Source of the DNA: Syntrophomonadaceae bacterium
Lineage (GTDB): Bacteria; Bacillota; Dethiobacteria; DTU022
Direction of reading: 5' to 3'
Assembly: GCA_007129055.1 (NCBI GenBank)
Contig: SKWE01000213.1
Location: 1 to 9,227 of the forward strand
Length of the DNA: 9,227 bases
Shown here: piece after piece, positions 1-5,622 of the stretch
Layout of the letters: every line of letters begins with the position of its first letter
How positions within the stretch are numbered: position 1 is the first letter of the stretch
Translations under genes and position numbers: made by a program
Notes under the pieces: generated by a model
The model's database searches: none
Told to the model about the DNA's origin: nothing
The model's input: the letters and a program-made list of their open reading frames with translations, nothing else

Positions 1-856
1 CCGGTTTTACGCTTTCAATCCATGAAGATTGTTCTTCAGGTGTAATAATAGACTCCCCGCTCCGGCAAAGATTTTGAACCAACCCATCTCTGTATATCAT
101 ACAAACCAGCTCAAGGAAAGGGATAATGTCATCTTTCTCTGATAAGAACAAGGCCCAGGAAAGCAGCTGGCGGACTGAATCACAACCGGAAGCAATATTG
201 AAAGCCAGTGTTTTAGCCTCTCTGAAGCGTTCTTCAAAGGCTTCGTCATCAGCCAGTTGAAATGCGCGCCCGGGAAGGCCACCGCTAATCCTGGCCAAAA
301 GATCCGCTTTTTCTTCGGATATCTCTTTTTCTTTGATCAACAACTCTTTTACTTCTTCGCAGCGCAGGGGATACAGGGTATAGCGCTGGCACCTGGAAAC
401 TATCGTGTCCAACAAGAACCGCGGTTCTTCTGCAATTAGTATAAAGTACAAATCTGCTGGCGGTTCTTCCAAAATTTTTAGCAGTGAAGATGCAGTTTCT
501 GCTGTCATCTTTTCTGCGTCATCCATCAAGCAAACCTTTTTGCCACCGCTTAAATAAAACTTTTCCCTGATCGTCCTCAGCTGCTCAATTTTAATCCGCC
601 GTCCATCCGGTTCGATAAAAAAAAGACCGGGATGGTTGCCGCTTTTGTAGTTGCGGCAGGAATTGCAAGTTTCACAGGGCTCTACAGTGGATTCATCTGC
701 ACATAAAATACTTTGCGCCAGTATCCTGGCCCAGCTTTTTTTCCCACTACCGGAAGGACCGGTCAATAAGGTCGCATGACTAAGTTTGCCATCGAGCAAA
801 GTACTATGAAGTAAAGAACGCAGCTCGGATTGCCCTATTAACTTGTTAAAATTCAA
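1..856 (-). CDS. holB: DNA polymerase III delta-prime subunit (clamp loader), C-terminus cut off by the window
   Basis: Delta-prime is the stator subunit of the clamp loader that puts the beta clamp on DNA. I translated this frame by hand from a TTG at 856-854 and found no stop down to position 1. About 285 residues are visible of a family that usually has 320-330. Seen: an AAA+ P-loop region at residues 33-41 (GPSGSGKKS), four cysteines at 52, 61, 64 and 67 that fit the clamp-loader zinc module, a LEEPP segment, and the SRC motif (VSRCQRY) that supplies the arginine finger. The residue after the P-loop GK is Lys rather than Ser/Thr, which suits a subunit not expected to hydrolyse ATP. The start is chosen because it follows the tmk stop by 2 nt, has an AGGGG stretch about 7 nt upstream, and gives the expected N-terminus (NFNKLIGQSEL). 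It is probably translated together with tmk. Identity is near certain. Confidence 0.95.
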   Translation of the reverse strand, partial: MNFNKLIGQSELRSLLHSTLLDGKLSHATLLTGPSGSGKKSWARILAQSILCADESTVEPCETCNSCRNYKSGNHPGLFFIEPDGRRIKIEQLRTIREKFYLSGGKKVCLMDDAEKMTAETASSLLKILEEPPADLYFILIAEEPRFLLDTIVSRCQRYTLYPLRCEEVKELLIKEKEISEEKADLLARISGGLPGRAFQLADDEAFEERFREAKTLAFNIASGCDSVRQLLSWALFLSEKDDIIPFLELVCMIYRDGLVQNLCRSGESIITPEEQSSWIESVKP

Positions 857-858
857 CT

Positions 859-1479
859 TCAGCCCCTGCCTTTATCTCCCACAATTAAATTTTTTACATA
901 ATTCCAGATTTCAGCAGCCTGTAGGTCAGCAGGCATAGTTGCATCAATAATTTTTACCCTTTGAGGATCCTGCCTGGCAATTTCCAGGTAGCCATGCCTT
1001 ACCCTTTGATGGTAATGGTAATCTTTGCTTTCCATACGGTCAGCTTTATTGATCCGCCTGCAAACTGCTTCTTCCACTGATAGGTCAAGGAGCAGGGTCA
1101 GGTGAGGCCTGAGCCTGAAGGTGGCCTGGTCGTTTAGAAGCTTGACCAGGAAAAGATCGGCTCCTCCACCATAACCCTGGTAAGCTGAAGTAGAATCGGT
1201 AAACCTGTCACAAATGACAATTTTACCACTTCTTAAGGCAGGGAGAATGACCGTTTTTGTGAGTTCGGAGCGGGCAGCCATGTATAATAATAGTTCCGCC
1301 TGGAGTGAAATTGAGTACTGCTTATGCAGTAATACCTTCCTGATATCTTCACCAAGCTCAGTCCCGCCTGGTTCCCTGACCGGGGTGAAAGGTATACTTT
1401 GCATTTTTAAACGCTCATGCAGCAGCTCAGCCTGGGTAGACTTGCCACATCCATCAATTCCTTCAAGGGTTACCAGCAA
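859..1479 (-). CDS. tmk: Thymidylate kinase
   Basis: This cytoplasmic enzyme phosphorylates dTMP to dTDP with ATP, an essential step to dTTP. The 206-residue length is normal for the family. Seen: an N-terminal P-loop at residues 7-15 (GIDGCGKST), the DR motif at 91-92 (CDRFTDST) that contacts the nucleotide, and a LID segment near 141-165 with a DR-x-E motif (ADRMESKDY). The start is TTG at 1479-1477. An in-frame TAG lies five codons upstream and no ATG or GTG lies between, so TTG is the only common start codon available. GGAAG/GGGAAG purine stretches precede it. The gene follows the guaB terminator, so it needs its own promoter or read-through. I saw only a weak candidate, TTGTCT near 1539-1534 with a poor -10. 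holB follows after 2 nt. Confidence 0.96.
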   Translation of the reverse strand: MLVTLEGIDGCGKSTQAELLHERLKMQSIPFTPVREPGGTELGEDIRKVLLHKQYSISLQAELLLYMAARSELTKTVILPALRSGKIVICDRFTDSTSAYQGYGGGADLFLVKLLNDQATFRLRPHLTLLLDLSVEEAVCRRINKADRMESKDYHYHQRVRHGYLEIARQDPQRVKIIDATMPADLQAAEIWNYVKNLIVGDKGRG

Positions 1480-1536
1480 ACTTCCCGCTTCCTACACCCC
1501 ATTTCCCTGAATAGTGATTACATGAATTTTTACAGA

Positions 1537-1571
1537 CAAAAATACCGCAGGACTCTACCGGCCTGCGGTAT
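1537..1571 (-). terminator. Rho-independent terminator of guaB
   Basis: On the minus strand a perfect 10-bp stem is formed by ATACCGCAGG (1571-1562) and CCTGCGGTAT (1551-1542), with a 10-nt loop. It runs directly into a short U-tract (TTTTTG, ending near 1537). It begins about 20 nt after the guaB stop. This is a classic intrinsic terminator and makes guaB a single-gene transcript, separating it from tmk and holB. Confidence 0.9.
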
Positions 1572-1591
1572 CCGGAAGAGCAAGGTAGCCT

Positions 1592-3046
1592 CTAAAAACT
1601 ATAGTTCGGCGCTTCCTTGGTAATTTGCACCCCGTGCGGGTGGCTTTCTTTTAAACCTGCGCCGGATATGCGGATAAAACGGGTTTTCTGCTGAAGTTCT
1701 TCGATAGATTTAACGCCGCAGTATCCCATTCCGGCTCGCAACCCTCCGACCATCTGGAAAACCATATCGCCAACCGTTCCCCTGAAAGGCACTCTTCCCT
1801 CAATACCTTCCGGAACCAGTTTTTGTTCATATTCCTGGAAGTAACGATCCTTGGAACCTTCTTTCATCGCTCCAAGGGAGCCCATGCCACGATACACTTT
1901 ATAACTACGACCCTGGAATATTTCAAATTCTCCCGGGCTTTCTTCGGTACCAGCAAGCAGGCTGCCGATCATAACAGCTGCAGCTCCGGCAGCAATGGCT
2001 TTAGTCAGATCTCCTGAAAATTTAATGCCACCATCCGCTATAACCGGAACCCCATGCTCCTTGCTGGCACGAGCTGCGTCATATACTGCTGTTATCTGCG
2101 GAACACCGATACCGGCTATCACACGGGTTGTACAAATCGAGCCCGGGCCAACACCCACTTTTACCGCATCAGCTCCTGCGTTAATTAAATCCCTGGCCCC
2201 TTCAGCTGTTGCCACATTTCCTCCCATGATCTCTAAATCAGGGTATAACTCTTTAACTTCTTTTACCGTGTCTAATACTGTTTGTGAATGACCATGAGCA
2301 GAGTCAATTACAATTAAATCAACACCGGCTTCAACAAGCGCCTCAGCCCTGGCAACAGCATCCCTGCCGACACCAACAGCTGCTGCGGCTAAAAGCCGGC
2401 CGTTAGGATCTTTAGAAGCCCGGGGATACTGGATAGTTTTTTCGATGTCTTTAATAGTAATTAAACCCTTCAGGTTAAAATCATCATCTACAATGGGGAG
2501 TTTTTCAATCTTGTGGCGGCGCAAGATTTCCTGGGCCTGCTGCAAAGTTGTACCCTGGGGAGCGGTAACCAATTTTTCATGGGTCATTGCTTCGCCAATA
2601 GGGCGGGAGTAGTCTTCTTCAAAACGCAGGTCCCTGTTAGTAATTATTCCAACCAGTTTTTCACCAACCGTAACGGGAACACCTGATATCCGGTAGCGCT
2701 CCATCAAGGCAGCGGCATCATTCAGGGTATGTTCCGGAGTTAGGCGGAAGGGATTAGTGATAACACCATGTTCTGAGCGCTTAACCTTATCAACTTCTTC
2801 TGCCTGCTTTTCTATCGGCATATTGCGGTGAATAATGCCTATACCGCCTTCGCGGGCAACGGCTATAGCCATCCTGGCTTCGGTAACAGTATCCATACCT
2901 GCTGAAAGCAGCGGGGTGTTAAGCTTAATATTGCGGCTAAGTCGCGACGAAATATCAACATCCCGGGGCTGTATTTTTGAGTGAGAAGGTACTAATAGCA
3001 CATCATCAAAAGTAAGCCCTTCCAAAGAAAATTTATCAGTCTGCAA
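1592..3046 (-). CDS. guaB: Inosine-5'-monophosphate dehydrogenase
   Basis: The enzyme oxidises IMP to XMP with NAD+, the committed step to guanine nucleotides. With the TTG start at 3046 the protein has 484 residues, typical for bacterial IMPDH. Seen: the N-terminal LTFDDVLLVP segment (11-20), a tandem CBS module at about 95-207, the catalytic loop GPGSICTTR with Cys305, the IMP-binding IADGGI segment (336-341), and the mobile-flap RY pair at 401-402. The open frame extends 14 codons upstream to another TTG at 3088. I reject that start because a GGGAGG ribosome site lies 8 nt before 3046 and the promoter predicts a transcript start near 3084, downstream of 3088. The gene has its own promoter and terminator and is divergent from the hydrolase gene. 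Guanine-dependent control is common for guaB, but no riboswitch fits in the roughly 38-nt leader. Confidence 0.97.
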   Translation of the reverse strand: MQTDKFSLEGLTFDDVLLVPSHSKIQPRDVDISSRLSRNIKLNTPLLSAGMDTVTEARMAIAVAREGGIGIIHRNMPIEKQAEEVDKVKRSEHGVITNPFRLTPEHTLNDAAALMERYRISGVPVTVGEKLVGIITNRDLRFEEDYSRPIGEAMTHEKLVTAPQGTTLQQAQEILRRHKIEKLPIVDDDFNLKGLITIKDIEKTIQYPRASKDPNGRLLAAAAVGVGRDAVARAEALVEAGVDLIVIDSAHGHSQTVLDTVKEVKELYPDLEIMGGNVATAEGARDLINAGADAVKVGVGPGSICTTRVIAGIGVPQITAVYDAARASKEHGVPVIADGGIKFSGDLTKAIAAGAAAVMIGSLLAGTEESPGEFEIFQGRSYKVYRGMGSLGAMKEGSKDRYFQEYEQKLVPEGIEGRVPFRGTVGDMVFQMVGGLRAGMGYCGVKSIEELQQKTRFIRISGAGLKESHPHGVQITKEAPNYSF

Positions 3047-3054
3047 TTGATACG

Positions 3055-3060
3055 CCTCCC
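3055..3060 (-). promoter_or_regulatory. Ribosome binding site that fixes the guaB start
   Basis: GGGAGG on the minus strand lies 8 nt upstream of the TTG at 3046-3044. It is the reason for choosing that start over the in-frame TTG at 3088, which has no such site. Confidence 0.8.
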
Positions 3061-3090
3061 GCAACCATTCTCTTGAAGTTAATTGCAATG

Positions 3091-3119
3091 ATCATAACAA
3101 ACGCCCCAACCAGTGTCAA
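3091..3119 (-). promoter_or_regulatory. Sigma-A type promoter of guaB
   Basis: Minus strand: -35 TTGACA (3119-3114, all six consensus bases), a 17-nt spacer, and -10 TATGAT (3096-3091, five of six). The expected transcript start is near 3084, giving a leader of about 38 nt before the TTG at 3046. Confidence 0.88.
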
Positions 3120-3129
3120 CTGCGCTGAT

Positions 3130-3181
3130 GCAGGAATTCCCTGCTGCTGCGTGCTTTCATGATCTCATCAGGCAGCAGGAA
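3130..3181. repeat. Inverted repeat between the divergent guaB and hydrolase promoters
   Basis: TTCCCTGCTGC (3137-3147) is matched by GCAGCAGGAA (3172-3181) with one bulged C and a 24-nt loop. A smaller overlapping palindrome, GCAGG-AATTC-CCTGC, lies at 3130-3144. The element sits upstream of the guaB -35 and upstream of the likely hydrolase promoter, where an operator for divergent genes could lie. It may also be chance. No known regulator site was recognised. Confidence 0.4.
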
Positions 3182-3201
3182 AGATTTATATCAAAACAGA
3201 A

Positions 3202-3207
3202 TATAAT
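3202..3207 (+). promoter_or_regulatory. Possible -10 element for the hydrolase/DUF3786 pair
   Basis: A perfect TATAAT sits 14 nt before the ribosome binding site (GGGGAG, 3221-3226) of the hydrolase. No good -35 is present at 16-18 nt upstream and there is no extended -10 TG. The region is AT-rich, so the match could be chance, or the promoter could depend on an activator. Confidence 0.35.
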
Positions 3208-3236
3208 AAAAAAGCGCTACGGGGAGTGATCTTGAA

Positions 3237-3995
3237 TTGCCTTATATAAATATTGAAGGCCAAAAAGCATACTATGCCGGGGACTTGGAAGCAGCAGGAA
3301 TTCCTATTTTATTTTGCCATGGTTCGGGAGGGCGACACCAACACTGGGCATATCAAATCAAGGGGCTGAGGGGTAAGGGAATTAATCCTTTAGCTGTTGA
3401 TCTGCCTGGACACAGCAAATCTGAAGGTTTACCTTTTAACCACATTGGAAGCTACCGTGACTGGCTTAAACGGTTTGCCCGGGCAGCAGGCCTGAAAAAA
3501 TTTGTAGTTGCAGGACACTCCATGGGGGGGGCGGTTGCCCTTGCTTATTCCTTAGAGTTCCCTGATGAAGTTGCAGGACTTATTCTTGTTGGAAGCGGGG
3601 GAAGGCTGCGGGTGCTGCCTGCCTTACTGGATACCTTAAAAGACGGAACTGTTCCACCCTCTTTTGCAGATTATTTATACGGCCCTGACACAGCTGATGC
3701 CCTGGTAAAAAATGGGAAGAAAGAAATAGCTGATACCGCAGCTTCAATATATTATGCCGATTTAACGGCCTGCGATAAATTTGATGTAATGGATGATTTG
3801 TCACGCATCGACAAACCGGTATTAATTATTTGCGGCAGTGAAGACCGTCTGACACCGGTAAAATATAGCACTTACCTGCAGCAGGCGCTGCCAAAGGCAA
3901 AACTTGAAATTATCGATGGAGCAGGACACATGGTGATGCTGGAAAAACCGGACGAAGTAAACAGCGCTATTACAACATATGTTAATACATTATAA
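3237..3995 (+). CDS. Alpha/beta-fold hydrolase, substrate unknown
   Basis: A soluble 252-residue protein of the alpha/beta hydrolase superfamily. The full catalytic triad can be placed: nucleophile Ser95 in GHSMGG, acid Asp203 in GSEDRLTP, and His231 in GAGHM. An HGSGG segment at 28-32 would form the oxyanion hole. The layout resembles esterases, lipases and C-C hydrolases of the 250-280 residue class. The substrate cannot be told from sequence, so no gene symbol is given. The start is TTG at 3237, with GGGGAG 10 nt upstream. A closer TTG at 3232 is out of frame and stops after five codons. It is followed after 51 nt by the DUF3786 gene on the same strand, so the two are probably cotranscribed. 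There is no signal peptide or membrane segment. Confidence 0.93.
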   Translation: MPYINIEGQKAYYAGDLEAAGIPILFCHGSGGRHQHWAYQIKGLRGKGINPLAVDLPGHSKSEGLPFNHIGSYRDWLKRFARAAGLKKFVVAGHSMGGAVALAYSLEFPDEVAGLILVGSGGRLRVLPALLDTLKDGTVPPSFADYLYGPDTADALVKNGKKEIADTAASIYYADLTACDKFDVMDDLSRIDKPVLIICGSEDRLTPVKYSTYLQQALPKAKLEIIDGAGHMVMLEKPDEVNSAITTYVNTL

Positions 3996-4046
3996 ATCGA
4001 GTAAACAATAGTGTATAAGGTACATTTTTAGCGGGGAGCTGATAAC

Positions 4047-4667
4047 ATGGAAAAGAAACGCAGTTTTATGAACCTGGAAGAAACATTAAGGCAAGCAGTA
4101 GAAAGTTTTTCTGCACTTAATGCAGAAGAAATAGCTGTCAAAGCGGGTGTAACCTATAATGACAAGGATAAAACCCTTATAGTCCCCTTTATCAACCAAA
4201 ATTACATTGTTGTACACCCGGATGGGAAAGTACTAACAGAAGAGAAAGAAGAAGCCTCTCTCTACCTGGCCATAATTATCCTGCATTACCTGGTAACCGC
4301 GGGAGGAGAACCGTTGGCCGGTCAGTGGATAGCGTACCGCCACCTGCCGGGGGGAGATATATATAACGAACCCTTTCAAAACCGGGCTATAAAACCGTTC
4401 CTTAAAACTTTCGGTGACAGGCCTGAAGACTTTCAAAAAGCGGCAGAAGCCCTGGGAGGTAAGCGCCTGGAAACCAGCGGCACCAGTATGGTAATTCAGG
4501 TATTGCCCAGAGTTCCGATCTGCTTCACACTCTGGCCGGGAGATGAAGAAATGCCTGCTTCCGCAAATATTCTTTTTGATGAAGCAGCTTCATCTTACCT
4601 GCCGACAGAAGATTATGCCCACTTACCGGCTATTGTCAACGGAGCGATGAAGGGACAGCTTAAGTAA
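4047..4667 (+). CDS. DUF3786 family protein of unknown function
   Basis: A 206-residue soluble protein that I recognise as DUF3786-like, a family without an established role that I associate with anaerobic bacteria and archaea. Features matching my memory of the family: YRHLPGGDIYNEPF at about residues 97-110, a conserved R-x-x-K-P-F segment, FGDRPEDF, then LPRVPICFTLWPGDEEMPA near 153-171 and an ILFDEAASSYLPTE end. No membrane segment, signal peptide or cysteine cluster is visible. The start is ATG, preceded by GGGGAG 8 nt upstream. A second ATG lies at codon 8, but the first has the better ribosome site. The last 8 nt overlap the 3' end of recR on the opposite strand. The family call is from memory of motifs; an HMM search would settle it. 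Confidence 0.82.
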   Translation: MEKKRSFMNLEETLRQAVESFSALNAEEIAVKAGVTYNDKDKTLIVPFINQNYIVVHPDGKVLTEEKEEASLYLAIIILHYLVTAGGEPLAGQWIAYRHLPGGDIYNEPFQNRAIKPFLKTFGDRPEDFQKAAEALGGKRLETSGTSMVIQVLPRVPICFTLWPGDEEMPASANILFDEAASSYLPTEDYAHLPAIVNGAMKGQLK

Positions 4668-5259
4668 TTTCCCTGCGTCCATCAAGGGCCCTGCTCAGGG
4701 TAAGCTCGTCAGCGTATTCTATATCCCCGCCAACAGGCAGGCCAAAGGCTATGCGGGTTACCCTTACAGATAGAGGCTTCAGCAGTCCGGCAAGGTAACC
4801 GGCGGTTGCATCCCCTTCCACATTCGGGTTTGTTGCAATAATAATTTCCTGGCTGCCGATTACCCTTACCCTGTCAACCAGCTTGTCCAGCTTCAACTCT
4901 TCCGGGCCCACACCATCAAGCGGGGAAAGCGCTCCGTGCAAAACATGATATAGACCCCGGTATTGACCGGTTTTTTCAAGAACCAGCACATCGCGCGGCT
5001 CCTGTACTACACAGAGCATTAAGCGGTCGCGTTCAAGATCACTGCAGTAAGTGCAAGCATCTTTTTCAGCAAGGCTGCCACATTCCGGACAAAAAGTAAG
5101 TTGATCTTTAGCTTCAACCATGGCCCTGGCAATGGCTACAACCTCTTCCCGGGGACAACGCAGCAGAAAAAAGGCAAGCCTTTGCGCGCTTTTCGGGCCA
5201 ATCCCCGGAAAGCGGCATAAAACATCAACCAGTTTTTTTAACGGTGCGGGATAGGCCAT
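4660..5259 (-). CDS. recR: Recombination mediator protein RecR
   Basis: RecR works with RecO (and RecF) to load RecA at single-stranded gaps. The 199 residues match the normal family length. Seen: an N-terminal helix-hairpin-helix region at about 10-30 (LCRFPGIGPKSAQRLAF), a zinc finger with Cys57, Cys60, Cys69 and Cys72, and a Toprim domain at about 80-175 including NPNVEGDATA (144-153). A C-terminal GLPVGGDIEYAD motif follows. It comes 27 nt after ebfC, in the conserved dnaX-ebfC-recR order. AAGGAGG lies 14 nt before the ATG, longer than usual. The stop overlaps the DUF3786 stop by 8 nt. The bofA and yaaL genes that follow recR in B. subtilis are absent. Confidence 0.97.
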   Translation of the reverse strand: MAYPAPLKKLVDVLCRFPGIGPKSAQRLAFFLLRCPREEVVAIARAMVEAKDQLTFCPECGSLAEKDACTYCSDLERDRLMLCVVQEPRDVLVLEKTGQYRGLYHVLHGALSPLDGVGPEELKLDKLVDRVRVIGSQEIIIATNPNVEGDATAGYLAGLLKPLSVRVTRIAFGLPVGGDIEYADELTLSRALDGRREIT

Positions 5260-5273
5260 CAGGTAATGATCAG

Positions 5274-5280
5274 CCTCCTT
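5274..5280 (-). promoter_or_regulatory. Ribosome binding site of recR with long spacing
   Basis: AAGGAGG on the minus strand lies between the ebfC stop and recR, 14 nt before the ATG at 5259. Usual spacing is 5-10 nt. An in-frame CTG directly before the ATG would give 11 nt, but the family N-terminus favours the ATG. Confidence 0.6.
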
Positions 5281-5286
5281 TTACTT

Positions 5287-5607
5287 TTAAAACATACCCG
5301 GTGGAAGATTCAAGCCGCCAGTTAATTTTTGCATTTCAGAGGCCACCATTTCATCTACCCTGTTAAAAGCCTCATTAACTGCAGCAATGATCAAGTCTTC
5401 AAGCATTTCCCGGTTTTCTTCGTTCATCACTTCAGGATCGATACTAACCGATACCAGGTTTTTCTGTCCATTGGCAACAACCCGCACAGCTCCGCCACCG
5501 CTGGAACTTTCTACAGTCTTCTGGGCCAGCTCTTCCTGCATCCGGCCCATTTCCGCCTGCGCCTTTTGCAGTTGTTTCATCATTTTCGCCATTCCTCCGT
5601 TAGCCAT
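5287..5607 (-). CDS. ebfC: YbaB/EbfC family nucleoid-associated protein
   Basis: A small DNA-binding protein of the YbaB/EbfC (YaaK) family, which forms tweezer-like dimers and is almost always encoded between dnaX and recR. I choose the ATG at 5607, giving 106 residues. It follows AAAGGAGG with 7-nt spacing and gives the usual N-terminus rich in Met, Lys and Gln (MAKMMKQLQKAQAEM). The open frame continues six codons upstream to a TTG at 5625, but those codons contain the ribosome site itself. Seen: a helical start, the central SSSGGGAVRVVANGQ beta segment, and a C-terminal GGLNLPPGMF tail, all typical. The dnaX stop lies 14 nt before the start, so translation is likely coupled. Confidence 0.95.
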   Translation of the reverse strand: MANGGMAKMMKQLQKAQAEMGRMQEELAQKTVESSSGGGAVRVVANGQKNLVSVSIDPEVMNEENREMLEDLIIAAVNEAFNRVDEMVASEMQKLTGGLNLPPGMF

Positions 5608-5614
5608 GGAGAAA

Positions 5615-5622
5615 CCTCCTTT
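5615..5622 (-). promoter_or_regulatory. Ribosome binding site that fixes the ebfC start
   Basis: AAAGGAGG sits 7 nt before the ATG at 5607 and touches the dnaX stop (TGA, 5624-5622). It lies inside the longer open frame beginning with TTG at 5625, which argues against that longer start. Confidence 0.85.

Noticed and set aside
3047..3088. Upstream TTG (3088) as the guaB start
   Set aside because: It has no ribosome site, adds 14 residues unlike other IMPDH proteins, and lies upstream of the transcript start predicted by the promoter at 3091-3119.
3970..4000. Possible promoter for the DUF3786 gene at the end of the hydrolase (TTACAA ... TATAAA)
   Set aside because: The spacer is about 15 nt and both boxes are imperfect; cotranscription with the hydrolase across 51 nt is simpler.
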